Shown here: positions 35,371 through 44,085 of the stretch, piece after piece | Layout of the letters: every line of letters begins with the position of its first letter | Position numbering within the stretch: the stretch's first letter is position 1 | Assembly (NCBI GenBank): GCA_023393165.1 | Contig: JAEWMJ010000032.1 | Location: 186,001-250,000, forward strand | Direction: 5' to 3' | Source of the DNA: Bacillota bacterium | GTDB taxonomy: Bacteria; Bacillota; Clostridia; Christensenellales; Christensenellaceae | DNA length: 64,000 bases | Notes under the pieces: generated by a model | Databases searched by the model: none | The model's input: only the letters and a program-made list of their open reading frames with translations | What the model was told of the DNA's origin: nothing | Made by a program: the position numbers and the translations under genes

Positions 35371-36039
35371 ATGAAATGGCTTAATAAACTTGAGCGAAAA
35401 TTTGGAAAGTTTGCAATTCATAATTTAATACTTTTGCTGACTATTTTAATGGCTTGCGTCGCTTTTCTTGATTTTTATGCGACATATTCACAATCAGCTG
35501 TAAATTTAACAAATTATCTATATTTTGATAGAGATTTAATTTTGCAGGGTCAGATCTGGCGCTTGATCAGCTTTATAATTATGCTGCCAGAAACTTCAAT
35601 ATTTTTTATTATTTTTGCTTTGTATATGTTTTATATCTTCGGGAAGTCCTTGGAAGACCATTGGGGTAGCTTCAAACTGAATATCTATTATCTAATAGGT
35701 ATTCTTGGAACCATCATCGGAGGTTTTATTACAGGCTCTACAACAAATCTATATTTAAATCTTTCTATTTTTCTTGCCTTTGCTGTAATTTATCCAGATT
35801 ATAAAATCTTAATTTTCTTTATTTTACCTGTAAAGGTCAAATATTTGGCTTATATTGATGCAGGCTTCTTCATTTTGAGCCTTATTCTATTTCCCAATGA
35901 TTATAAACTCGCCTGTGTATTTTCGATTGTTAATTTCCTTATTTTTTTTGGCCCGGATTTTATTAAGAAACTAAAGAATAAACAAAGTTACAGATCTGTA
36001 CAGAAAAACTTCAAGAAAGAAATTAAGAAATATAGGTAA
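35371..36039 (+). CDS. Rhomboid-like integral membrane protein, probably without protease activity
   Basis: This 222-residue, very hydrophobic protein has about six membrane segments. GQIWRLISFI and GKSLEDHWGSFKLNIYYLIG match the conserved WR loop and second-helix region of rhomboids. The GxSG serine motif is missing: the corresponding stretch reads NLYLNLSIFLAFAVIYPD. No catalytic histidine is evident in the last helix. It may be a pseudo-rhomboid that binds membrane proteins without cutting them. The start has GGAG about 13 bp upstream, a long spacing. The gene is AT-rich compared with its neighbours. Confidence 0.6.
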   Translation: MKWLNKLERKFGKFAIHNLILLLTILMACVAFLDFYATYSQSAVNLTNYLYFDRDLILQGQIWRLISFIIMLPETSIFFIIFALYMFYIFGKSLEDHWGSFKLNIYYLIGILGTIIGGFITGSTTNLYLNLSIFLAFAVIYPDYKILIFFILPVKVKYLAYIDAGFFILSLILFPNDYKLACVFSIVNFLIFFGPDFIKKLKNKQSYRSVQKNFKKEIKKYR

Positions 36040-36095
36040 TAAATTTTATATACGCCTAACGTCCGAAATTTGTTTTTATTGGATATAACATAATG

Positions 36096-36128
36096 CCTCC
36101 ATCATCATTTTTATCTCTGACAATGGAG
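36096..36128 (+). terminator. Possible terminator after the rhomboid-like gene
   Basis: CCTCCAT and ATGGAGG pair with a large AT-rich loop, about 57 bp after the stop codon. The T-run after it is poor, so this is a weak call. Confidence 0.3.
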
Positions 36129-36223
36129 GTTGTTTATACAGCTAAGATCTATTATTTAGATTCAGGCAGCAATTATTTGCAAAAGTATACGCTTCAGCGG
36201 CCGCATTGAAATATTATTAATTC

Positions 36224-36376
36224 TTATTCTAACTCGATATTATTTCCAACCAGCCCAACAAATGCCCCATTTCTTGCTTCTTCCGTATCTTTATGGGCAA
36301 TCAGACATTTATTACGCGCCCATAAGATTTTATTTATATACATTATAACGTGTTTTTCATCGTCTACGATAAGTAC
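36224..36376 (-). pseudogene. Possible decayed coding fragment
   Basis: A minus-strand frame without a good start codon reads VLIVDDEKHVIMYINKIL, then a further 32 residues to a stop at 36224. The first ten residues look like a response-regulator start, but the rest does not, so the origin is unclear. It lies just beyond the transposase remnant and could be part of the same decayed segment. No promoter or ribosome-binding site is visible. Confidence 0.25.
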
Positions 36377-36454
36377 TGATAAGTATATATGCAAATATTA
36401 AATGTTAAAAAGCATGACAAAGAACGTTAGTATTTTATTAAACTGTTCTTGCTT

Positions 36455-36641
36455 AACAGGCAAATTCAACCCCATAAGGCAATATGCATAAAGCACAAAA
36501 TCGCTGATTGCTTTACTTTCTCCGACACATTGGAGATATTTTTCGCAATCTTCATCGTCCAAAAAAATTGTCTACCGATTGATCCCTCTCAGCATTATAT
36601 GATATTCGGTTTTCACTTTTTATTCGCGCAGTTCTTGGCAT
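36455..36641 (-). pseudogene. Remnant of REP-associated tyrosine transposase (RAYT, Y1/TnpA_REP family)
   Basis: From ATG 36641 the minus strand reads MPRTARIKSENRI, then a frameshift (apparent loss of two bases). In the next frame it reads YHIMLRGINR, a TAG stop, TIFLDDEDCEKYLQ, and SDFVLYAYCLMG. These are the conserved N-terminal blocks of RAYT single-strand transposases. The sequence breaks where the catalytic HUH motif (normally NHVH) should follow LMG. With a frameshift, a stop and a truncation, it is certainly inactive. Apart from this remnant, the fragment at 36224 and the promoter at 36776, the 36040-36838 gap shows nothing. Confidence 0.75.
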
Positions 36642-36775
36642 AAAAAACCCGATCAAAGAGATATATAACGGATGTTATTATGAAATAGTCAAACATTGTT
36701 GCGTCAATTAGAATGAACATATATAATTTTGGTAGTTAGAATCTGTATAGTTATATCATGAGAGGCATAATTGTA

Positions 36776-36804
36776 TTGACAGTATACTGTGGGACAGACA
36801 CAAT
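36776..36804 (+). promoter_or_regulatory. Sigma-A promoter and palindromic operator upstream of the sensor kinase
   Basis: TTGACA, a 17-bp spacer and CACAAT form a good -35/-10 pair about 35 bp upstream of the kinase start. A perfect 12-bp palindrome, ACAGTATACTGT (36779-36790), overlaps the -35 box and spacer and is a candidate operator, perhaps for the cognate response regulator. Confidence 0.6.
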
Positions 36805-36838
36805 GCCGGCCCAATACGCTTAGGGGGGTGATGCGGGG

Positions 36839-38677
36839 ATGGTTTGGAAACGGTTTGCGCGAACGGTCTTACCAGTGCTGATCGTCCTGCTCGCTATCGC
36901 GGGGCTTATTTTTCATTCCCGCCTTTCGGACGCTCAAACGCCTTCCGTGCAGAACGGCGTATTAGACCTTGCCGGGTGGAACGGTGAAAAGACTTTTGAA
37001 ATTGCCGGAGATTGGGAGTTTTACTGGGACAGTCTGCTGACCGGTCAGGGAATCAGTGAAGGAAGCCAGACTCCCATATTCACGGATGCTCCCGGTTATT
37101 GGAACGATTATGAAATAAACGGAACCGTTCTGCCCGGAAAAGGGAAGGCAACCTACCGCGTCCACGTGGCGGGCGCAGACGCGGGCACACGGTACGGCAT
37201 ACGTATCCAGAACATGGCTGCCATCTACCGTCTATACATAGACGACTCGCTCATCGCGCAGAACGGCAGCTTCGGGGATACCGGATCCGCCCCCGGCGCC
37301 GCCTATCGTCCGCAGCTTGCTGCGTTTACTCCTACTGGCGGCAGCTTCGATTTTATTTTACAGATTGAGAACAATTCCTATGCCACGGGCGGCATGTGGG
37401 AGCCTGTCATATTCGGTACCTATGAACAGGTTGCGGCGTTTGACAGGCTGATCTCCAATGCAGGAGCGTCCGTGATGTCCGGCCTTGTTGTGGCCTGTTT
37501 GTTCTTCCTGACCTTTTTCGCAGCGCAGCGCGGAGAAAAAGACGCCCTGATTCTCTCTGTTCTCTGCATGCTGATCCTGCTGCGGCTTTCGATCACAGGC
37601 GATGTTTTGCTCACGCAGGTATTTCCGAATCTTTCGATTGCCTGGCTCCAACGGATCGATTTTTTAACGATGCCATGGGCGCAGTTTTTACTGCTTTATT
37701 TTATCTACCGCACTTATGAAAATCTTGTGCGAAGATGGCAGGTTGCAGCGCTTTTCAGCTACACCGCTGCCGTAACATTGTTCATTCTTTTCTTTTCGCT
37801 CAATACCGTTACCTCCGCCTATATATGGATGAATGCTGTCCTGCTGTTCGTGATGGCCGTGGTGACGATTGAGCTCACGCGCGCGGCATGGCAGGGACGG
37901 GAGGGCGCGCCGCTTCTGCTTGGCGCCCTTTGGCTTATTTTGCTGCTGATTTTCTACGAGCTTTTCTTTCCGGACCGGTCGACGGGCTATTATCTGCAGT
38001 CGAGCCTGCATTTTGAATATATGGTGTTTGTTTTTGCGCAGATGGCCGTTGTTGCGCTGCGCTACCGGCGGGCGCAAAAGCTTGAGATCGCCCATCTGAA
38101 AGGACAGATACGTCCGCATTTTATACACAACGCGCTGACTTCCGTCATCTCGATTTCCCGTATCGATCCGGACCGCGCGCGGGAGCTGCTGGTGGACTTC
38201 AGCAGCTATCTGCGCGGCTTCTACGATTACGAACAGGACGAGTTGATCTCCTTCCCGCAGGAGCTGGAGCTGGTGCGCGCTTACGTCGCGCTTGAGCAGG
38301 CCCGTTTTGGCGATAGGCTGCAGGCGGAGTATTGCATTGAAACAGAGGATTTCCTTCTGCCGTCCCTCATCCTGCAGCCGCTGGTGGAGAATGCCTTCGT
38401 CCATGGGCTGCGTGAAAAAAATACCGGCGGCACGGCCACGGTTTACGCCAGGCGGATGGGAAACGCCAGGATACGCGTGGGCGTTCGCGACGACGGCGTG
38501 GGCTTTTCGGATAAATTTGAGCAGACACGCCGGGGCGTCGGCATTGAAAACATCAACCGCCGCCTGACCCGGTTTTACCGTACTTCCCTTGTCTATCTCG
38601 TGCCGGAGGGCGGCGGCTGCGAGGTCTATTTTGAAATTCCATTCAAGGAGGCGAAGCATGAAAGCATGGCTGATTGA
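36839..38677 (+). CDS. LytS-type sensor histidine kinase with 7TMR-DISM-like extracellular domain
   Basis: This 612-residue kinase has an N-terminal membrane anchor (residues 9-27), then an extracellular beta-sandwich (about 35-195; TYRVHVAGADAGTRYGIRI, GMWEPVIFGTY) like 7TMR-DISMED2 domains, which often sense carbohydrates. A seven-helix membrane region spans about 210-405. The cytoplasmic part is of the His_kinase (LytS) family: phosphorylated His427 in GQIRPHFIHNALTSV, N-box LVENAFVHGL, G-boxes DDGVGFS and GVGIENINRRL. GGGGGGTGAT precedes ATG 36839. Its stop overlaps the regulator start. It likely controls the nearby surface-protein genes, but this is inference. Confidence 0.88.
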   Translation: MVWKRFARTVLPVLIVLLAIAGLIFHSRLSDAQTPSVQNGVLDLAGWNGEKTFEIAGDWEFYWDSLLTGQGISEGSQTPIFTDAPGYWNDYEINGTVLPGKGKATYRVHVAGADAGTRYGIRIQNMAAIYRLYIDDSLIAQNGSFGDTGSAPGAAYRPQLAAFTPTGGSFDFILQIENNSYATGGMWEPVIFGTYEQVAAFDRLISNAGASVMSGLVVACLFFLTFFAAQRGEKDALILSVLCMLILLRLSITGDVLLTQVFPNLSIAWLQRIDFLTMPWAQFLLLYFIYRTYENLVRRWQVAALFSYTAAVTLFILFFSLNTVTSAYIWMNAVLLFVMAVVTIELTRAAWQGREGAPLLLGALWLILLLIFYELFFPDRSTGYYLQSSLHFEYMVFVFAQMAVVALRYRRAQKLEIAHLKGQIRPHFIHNALTSVISISRIDPDRARELLVDFSSYLRGFYDYEQDELISFPQELELVRAYVALEQARFGDRLQAEYCIETEDFLLPSLILQPLVENAFVHGLREKNTGGTATVYARRMGNARIRVGVRDDGVGFSDKFEQTRRGVGIENINRRLTRFYRTSLVYLVPEGGGCEVYFEIPFKEAKHESMAD

Positions 38678-39764
38678 CGACGAGCGCCCCTGCCTTGACG
38701 AGTTGGCCTGGCTGCTGAAAAAATACCCTGATGTGGAGATCGTGGGCATGGATACCGACCCGGCGAGAGCTTTAGAGCGCGGCGCGGCGTGCGCGCCGGA
38801 CGCGGTGTTTCTGGATATCGACATGCCCGGGCTCGACGGGCTGGAACTCGCGCTGCGTATACAGGAACGACGTCCCGGCATCATTGTGATCTTCGTAACG
38901 GCGTACGCGCAATATGCGCTTGACGCGTACCGCGCGCATCCGCTGGATTTTCTGCTCAAGCCTGTGCGGCAAACACGGATGGACGATTGTGTCGCCCATC
39001 TGCGCAAACAATTCACGCTGCTGCATCCGGAAGGAACGGCGGAACGCACGATTGTCCTCCGTTGTTTTGGCTCGTTTGAGATTATCTGTGAGAATGAGGT
39101 CAAATGGGGTACCCGCCGGGTCAGGGAATTGCTGCTGTACCTGATCGGCCGGAGCGGCTGCCCGGCTTCAAATCCGGAATTACTCGGCGCGCTGTTTGGC
39201 GGGCAGAACGATAAAAACACCGTACACAACCTGTACATGACGATTTACCGTCTCAGAACCCTTCTGGATACCATCGACCCGCAGCGCAAGCTTATCCGGC
39301 TGACAGAAGATAATGCACTCATCCTTGCAAGCGGTGTGTGCGACTTTAGCGATTTTATGCGCTTCGCGCGGGGAAATGCCGTCGTTACCGGGGAGAACGC
39401 TTCGGATGCAGAACGGATTCTCAGCCTGTGCCGGGGCCCATATCTCGAAAAGGAGAACTTCGACTGGGTCAACGAGGGCGCCAATGAAGCAGAAACCGAA
39501 TATGAACGTATCGCTCTCGGGTTGGGCATGGTTTATATCTCCGCGGGCCGCCTGCCGGATGCGGAACGCATCCTGACCGCTTTGCTGCTGCGTAACGCGC
39601 TGTGTGAAGAAGCGCATACCCTGTTGCTGGATTTGGCTTTGCAGACCGGGAGCCGCGACGTCTATCTGGCGCGTTATGAACAGTATGCCCGGATACTGAA
39701 AAAAGAGCTGCATGTAAAGCCCGATGCGCGTTACCGCGAGCAGTACGAACGTCTGAAGCGCTAA
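38658..39764 (+). CDS. Response regulator with SARP/BTAD-like output domain
   Basis: This 368-residue protein starts at ATG 38658, fixed by AAGGAGG, and overlaps the kinase gene by 20 bp. A receiver domain (residues 1-120) has acidic DDE at 7-9, phosphorylated Asp53 (FLDIDMPG), Thr in FVTAY and Lys in LKPV. The second part has a winged-helix DNA-binding region (FGSFEIICENEVKWGTRRVR and LYLIGRSG) followed by a helical TPR-like region (GRLPDAERILTALLLRN), the architecture of SARP/BTAD activators. This combination is less common than LytTR outputs for LytS-type kinases. Confidence 0.85.
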   Translation: MKAWLIDDERPCLDELAWLLKKYPDVEIVGMDTDPARALERGAACAPDAVFLDIDMPGLDGLELALRIQERRPGIIVIFVTAYAQYALDAYRAHPLDFLLKPVRQTRMDDCVAHLRKQFTLLHPEGTAERTIVLRCFGSFEIICENEVKWGTRRVRELLLYLIGRSGCPASNPELLGALFGGQNDKNTVHNLYMTIYRLRTLLDTIDPQRKLIRLTEDNALILASGVCDFSDFMRFARGNAVVTGENASDAERILSLCRGPYLEKENFDWVNEGANEAETEYERIALGLGMVYISAGRLPDAERILTALLLRNALCEEAHTLLLDLALQTGSRDVYLARYEQYARILKKELHVKPDARYREQYERLKR

Positions 39765-39786
39765 AATATTCATATTTTTCATGAAA

Positions 39787-39830
39787 ACCGCTTTGATGGG
39801 ACATCCCTCTCAAGGCGGCTTTTTTCGTTG
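39787..39830 (+). terminator. Terminator after the two-component operon
   Basis: CCGCTTTGA and TCAAGGCGG form a stem (one mismatch) around TGGGACATCCCTC, itself containing GGGA/TCCC, followed by CTTTTTTCG. It lies 22 bp past the regulator stop codon. Confidence 0.75.
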
Positions 39831-39987
39831 CGGAAATATGCAAGCCCGCTTCCCCCGATTTGTGAGATTTTGTGATAACCCAGTGTTAAGGTAAGTAAAA
39901 ATATGTAAATGTGGGGACTCATGCGCATACGTACGGTTGATGATGCGCCCTTGCCAGGACGAGCTATCTATATGCTTTTTAAAAGCG

Positions 39988-40149
39988 AGTACCTTGTAAC
40001 ATCTAATTGTTGCACTATGATACGCAGGATATTTGCTTCCAATACAAGGCGATGGAAAGAGGCGTAGCGGTGACTACGCCGATTGACATCAACGCAGTAG
40101 TGGGACAAATAGACAAGTATCATGCAGCTTTTAGGTGTTACAAGGTACT
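39988..40149. repeat. Long inverted repeat upstream of the LPXTG gene (possible MITE or structured leader)
   Basis: AGTACCTTGTAACA (39988-40001) is exactly inverted at 40136-40149. Pairing resumes inside, with TGCA..TGATAC near 40011-40022 against GTATCATGCA near 40118. A separate perfect hairpin, GGCGTAG/CTACGCC, lies at 40061-40080. The whole 162-bp block sits 70 bp before the surface-protein start in a 454-bp gap without other features. A 71-codon frame runs through it from 40007 but I do not regard it as a gene. Confidence 0.55.
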
Positions 40150-40218
40150 AGGCAAAGCTGTGCGAAACGCTTCGCCGCCTGTATATATCAATCGAAACAA
40201 TTTATCAGGAGGAATATT

Positions 40219-43134
40219 ATGAAAAGGAAAATACTCTCAAGCGCTATGGCTTTGCTGCTGGTTATGACCCTGCTGCCAGTGACCGCAGGAGCGTTGACTC
40301 CCGATTCTGATGTGAGCATTACGATTGACGACGGTGTTGGCACCGCCGTTCCAGGAACTACGCAGACCTATACCATCGTCGTGACTAACAACGGCGCCAA
40401 CAGCGAGTCCGGCGTCGGCATATACTGCACTCTGCCTGCAGAAACGCAAAACGACTTTGACTCCACTCAAAATTGGACTGTTGCTTCCACCAGCGGCGGC
40501 GCTAACATCACGGGCGGCAACTCGGGAATAGTACTGGCCTGGACCCCGCCGGAAACATCGTACATGACATCGGCAGACATGCCATCTGGTTCGTCTGTCA
40601 CATTAATACTTACCGTTAAGATCCGTTCCTCGGCTACAGGCAGTTTCAATGTCATCGCATCGATCACCAGCGATTTTGCGACAGCGACAGATACCGACAC
40701 ACTGACGCCACAAGCCGATCTGGCCGTAGCGATCGACGACAGCAAATCGTCCTTCGCCCCCGGAGATTCCACCGTTTACATGGTTACGGTGACAAACGCA
40801 GGCCCCAGCAAGGTCACGGGAGCAAACCTTTCCTGCCCTCTGCCAGCCGGAGCGACCGGCGGCATATGGGGACCCGAATCCTATGCTGAAAGCGGCTATG
40901 CGAGCCCTTCATCAGGTGAAGGAGCGCTTTCGTCAAGCGTTGATCTTGATGCGGGCGGCAGCTACCATTTCTGGTTCAGGGTAGATACCAGTCCCGATGC
41001 GACCGGCACTTTCTCTGCAACGGCAAACTTCACAGCCCCTTCCGGCGTCGCCGATACCGATCTGAGCAACAACAGCGCGACGGATACCGATGGTTTAGCG
41101 TCCGAGGCCGATCTGGATGTGTGGTTGGCGTTTGGCGACCAGACTGGCAATGCGGCAAATGAGGTTACCTTTGATGTGTATATCCGCAATCAGGGACCCA
41201 GCACCGCCACAGGCATTACAGTGTCGGCTTCTCTTCCCCCGGGCGTTACCCTCGTGCACGCCGCGCCCGACTCGGGGACAACGTACGACCCTGATACCGG
41301 CGATTGGGCTGTTGGAACGCTGGGAGCTTACAGCTCAACATATCTGGAACTCAAGGCTGCCGCCGACTTCTCCGCGCCCAAGACAATGACCGCATCCGTT
41401 TTGGACGCCGACCTGCCTGATCCCGATATGTCAAACAATTCAGATTCGCTTGTGATAACCGACAAAGCCGATATCGCCGTATCGGCAGGCGTCGATCATC
41501 CTGCGCCCGACGTGGGCGATACCGTTACGATTACTGTAGCGCTCACAAATAACGGTCCGAATGATGCAGCGTACATCTGTGTAGTCGCGCCCCTTCCTTC
41601 CGGACTGACTTATGTAAATGATACTCCTTCAGCGGGATATTATGATCCCGATTATGGCTGGGAGGTCGATTCGCTGGACAGCGGTGACTCGCAGATTCTG
41701 ACGATTCAGGCCACGGTCTCCTCGTCCACCCCCCAATCCTTTAGCGCGCAAGCAGAGGCGTCAGTGCCCGATCCCGATATGTCCAACAACTTTGCAACTG
41801 TGACAGTGATTCCATCTCCCGCCTTTGTGCCTGTCACAGGAATCACCGGAGTACCGGCCAAGGCGGCGGCAGGTACGCCGCTCACGCTCAGCGGAACGGC
41901 AGGCCCGGCAAACGCGACGAACAGGGCGATCACCTGGAGCGTCCTTAACGCCCGGACAACAGGCGCGACAATTTCAGGAAATACGCTCTACACCGCGGCG
42001 GCGGGAACCGTCACCGTGAGGGCGACCATAACAAACGGCCTGACTAAAAGCTCGGATTACACACAGGATTTTGAAATTACAGTAAATACTGCTTCAGCCG
42101 CCCCGAATATCACCACAACCATCCTGCCGGACGGCACGGTGGGTACGGCCTACAGCCAGACCCTTTCGGCCACGGGTGATACGCCTATTACATGGAGCCT
42201 TAGCGGTGGCAATTTACCGAATGGCCTGAGCTTGTCGGGCAATACGATTTCCGGTACGCCGAACGCGGCGGGAACCTTCAGCTTCACCTTGAAGGCGGAA
42301 AACACCGCCGGCAATGCCACCCAGGCATTGAGCATTGCCGTTACGATTCCCAATGTCATACAAAACGACGCGCATACGGTTATTTTCGATCTGACGGATG
42401 CCGGTCTTCCGGATGGTGTGACCAGCGTATCTGTGGGCAGCAACACCGTCCCATCCTCGGGCGCGGGCAGCGAAAGTTATACGGCGGTGCAAGGCCTGAT
42501 AAACGGAAATCAAGGTTTGGTTCTTTACGACCTCAAGCTGCTGGACCAAAACGGGAACCCCATCACGGGATTCACCGGCACCATCAAGGTGAAGATCAAG
42601 ATCCCGGATGGGCTCAGCGGCAATCTGCACGTGTACTGGTACGACCCCGCCACAGGGGCGCTGACCGATATGAACGCGACGGTGGAGGACGGATGCCTTG
42701 TGTTTGAAACGAATCATTTCAGCCTGTATGCCATGGCGCAGCTGGCTGCGGCTGAGCCCACTCCAACGCCCACAGCCGGCCCGGCGGCCGGCAACCCAGA
42801 CATCCCCGGCCTTCCAGATAGTTTCATCATGTACACGGGTGGGCGCGTCACCTGGATGCCCGGCATAGCGGGCGGCGTTTGGCACTTCGACCCGGCATTC
42901 TTTAAGGTAGCTTCGGACAGTACGCCCACGTTCACCGCGCTCCGCGCGGGGACCACCACCGTCACTTATACGGTGGGGTGGGCGTCCAAAACGATAAGCG
43001 TTACCATTCGGGAGTCCCGGCTTCCGCAGACCGGACAGGATGGCACATGGATTTGGGTATTATCCGCAGCGGCGTGCGCGGCGCTGGCGGCGGGCATTCT
43101 GATCGGGAAAAAGAGACTGAGAATAGAGAAATGA
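40219..43134 (+). CDS. LPXTG-anchored surface protein with four DUF11-type repeats
   Basis: This 971-residue secreted protein has signal peptide MKRKILSSAMALLLVMTLLP, ending near AGA. Four DUF11/CARDB-like beta-sandwich repeats follow (about residues 35-520), each starting ADLAV-like and containing VTNNGP. Next come a BIG2-like Ig domain (VTGITGVPAKAAAGTPLTLS), a He_PIG domain (LPNGLSLSGNTISGTPNAAG), a domain with NLHVYWYDPATGALT, and a Thr/Pro linker. The C-terminal sorting signal is LPQTG (residues 935-939), a hydrophobic stretch and KKRLRIEK. AGGAGG lies 8 bp before ATG 40219. It is probably a cell-wall-linked stalk or adhesin attached by the sortase whose gene overlaps its end. Confidence 0.88.
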   Translation: MKRKILSSAMALLLVMTLLPVTAGALTPDSDVSITIDDGVGTAVPGTTQTYTIVVTNNGANSESGVGIYCTLPAETQNDFDSTQNWTVASTSGGANITGGNSGIVLAWTPPETSYMTSADMPSGSSVTLILTVKIRSSATGSFNVIASITSDFATATDTDTLTPQADLAVAIDDSKSSFAPGDSTVYMVTVTNAGPSKVTGANLSCPLPAGATGGIWGPESYAESGYASPSSGEGALSSSVDLDAGGSYHFWFRVDTSPDATGTFSATANFTAPSGVADTDLSNNSATDTDGLASEADLDVWLAFGDQTGNAANEVTFDVYIRNQGPSTATGITVSASLPPGVTLVHAAPDSGTTYDPDTGDWAVGTLGAYSSTYLELKAAADFSAPKTMTASVLDADLPDPDMSNNSDSLVITDKADIAVSAGVDHPAPDVGDTVTITVALTNNGPNDAAYICVVAPLPSGLTYVNDTPSAGYYDPDYGWEVDSLDSGDSQILTIQATVSSSTPQSFSAQAEASVPDPDMSNNFATVTVIPSPAFVPVTGITGVPAKAAAGTPLTLSGTAGPANATNRAITWSVLNARTTGATISGNTLYTAAAGTVTVRATITNGLTKSSDYTQDFEITVNTASAAPNITTTILPDGTVGTAYSQTLSATGDTPITWSLSGGNLPNGLSLSGNTISGTPNAAGTFSFTLKAENTAGNATQALSIAVTIPNVIQNDAHTVIFDLTDAGLPDGVTSVSVGSNTVPSSGAGSESYTAVQGLINGNQGLVLYDLKLLDQNGNPITGFTGTIKVKIKIPDGLSGNLHVYWYDPATGALTDMNATVEDGCLVFETNHFSLYAMAQLAAAEPTPTPTAGPAAGNPDIPGLPDSFIMYTGGRVTWMPGIAGGVWHFDPAFFKVASDSTPTFTALRAGTTTVTYTVGWASKTISVTIRESRLPQTGQDGTWIWVLSAAACAALAAGILIGKKRLRIEK

Positions 43135-43835
43135 TAGACTATAAACGTTATCTAACTGCTTTTGCAGAGCGTATTAAAAAATTCATAACGATAAGGAATA
43201 TGCGTATCACCCTGTTTGCGCTCGCCTGCGCGCTTGCGCTCACGGCGGGTGGCATATTCTATGCGCAGTGGCAGGAGGGCGAGACGGCCGCCCGGAATGC
43301 GCAGGCGCTGCTGAATGCGAGCGGCGTTACGGCTTCCGCAAGCATCACATCCAACCCCGAATCCGCGCCTGCCGCCGGAGCCTCCGCAGCATCCGCGCAG
43401 GCAACATCCAGCGCACTGCCGTCTGATTTGCAGGGCTATACCGTGATCGCCCGGCTGGACATCGGCAAACTGGATCTGAGTCTGCCCGTGCTGTCCGAAA
43501 CCACGGATAAGGCGCTCACAGTTTCCGCATGCCGCTACCAGGGCCCGGAGCCCGGCGGGCAGGGGAACCTGGTCATCACCGGCCACGATTACCGAAGCGG
43601 CGCGATATTCGGCAATTTAAGCAAACTGGCTGTGGGCGACGCCGTGAGCCTTACGGCTAAGGATGGGAAAACGTACAGCTATGCTGTATACGCGATCGAC
43701 CATATCAATTCAGACGACGCGCAGGCGCTGGACGATGCAAAATATACAAATGAACTTTCCCTTTTGACGTGTGAGTTGAGCGGCAACGGCAGGCTGCTGG
43801 TGCGGTGCCGGGAGACGTCTTCCTTGAATGCCTGA
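43131..43835 (+). CDS. Sortase, translationally coupled to the LPXTG protein
   Basis: This 234-residue transpeptidase has an N-terminal membrane anchor (residues 24-45), an Ala/Ser-rich linker and a sortase beta-barrel. The catalytic residues are His152 (VITGHDYRSG), Cys214 (SLLTCE) and an arginine soon after (Arg221 or Arg225). The TC motif and single N-terminal anchor fit a class D-like or related sortase, though the class is not certain. The ATG overlaps the substrate-protein stop (ATGA), so the pair is coupled. It is probably dedicated to the LPQTG protein. Confidence 0.9.
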   Translation: MIDYKRYLTAFAERIKKFITIRNMRITLFALACALALTAGGIFYAQWQEGETAARNAQALLNASGVTASASITSNPESAPAAGASAASAQATSSALPSDLQGYTVIARLDIGKLDLSLPVLSETTDKALTVSACRYQGPEPGGQGNLVITGHDYRSGAIFGNLSKLAVGDAVSLTAKDGKTYSYAVYAIDHINSDDAQALDDAKYTNELSLLTCELSGNGRLLVRCRETSSLNA

Positions 43836-43874
43836 TGGCATTTGATAAAAACTAAGGTGCAGGCTTGGCCGAAA

Positions 43875-43926
43875 GACTTTACTTTCCTGATCTTTTTATT
43901 TATCATAAGAGCGCGAAAGTAAAGTC
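43875..43926 (+). terminator. Hairpin downstream of the sortase gene
   Basis: GACTTTACTTTC and GAAAGTAAAGTC form a perfect 12-bp stem with a 28-base loop, 40 bp past the sortase stop codon. It lacks a clear U-tract, so it may serve as an mRNA end-stabilising stem rather than a classic terminator. Confidence 0.45.
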
Positions 43927-44009
43927 ATATTAATGTACGGAATTACTTCCTGCTTCGTACCCGTAGAAAGGTACAAAGCGAAGTTGCACTGCTCTTTTTA
44001 GGCTATAAC

Positions 44010-44085
44010 CTGAAAAGTGTCTATCAGGTGATGGGGTTTCGGGAATTTATGGCAAGGCTCCCCAGTCTTGCTATACACTTTTCAG
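44010..44085. repeat. Inverted repeat containing the end of a small minus-strand frame
   Basis: CTGAAAAGTGT at 44010 is exactly inverted at 44075 (ACACTTTTCAG), and GGGG/CCCC can pair inside, giving a 76-bp foldable unit. A 41-codon minus-strand frame (44149 to stop 44024, TTG start) ends in this repeat with the residues CIARLGSLAINSRNPIT. I cannot say whether it is a peptide or a relic. The 43836-44370 gap holds nothing else convincing. Confidence 0.4.

Noticed and set aside
36224..36376. Response-regulator gene suggested by the start VLIVDDEKHV
   Set aside because: Only ten residues fit; no phosphorylation site follows and the frame stops after 50 codons, so it is listed only as a possible relic.
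37688..39238. 516-codon minus-strand frame opposite the sensor kinase and regulator
   Set aside because: It is antisense to two genes with intact conserved motifs; the length reflects GC-rich codon bias, not a gene.
40007..40222. 71-codon frame through the inverted repeat upstream of the LPXTG gene
   Set aside because: No ribosome-binding site, overlaps the foldable block and runs into the ribosome-binding site and start of the surface-protein gene.
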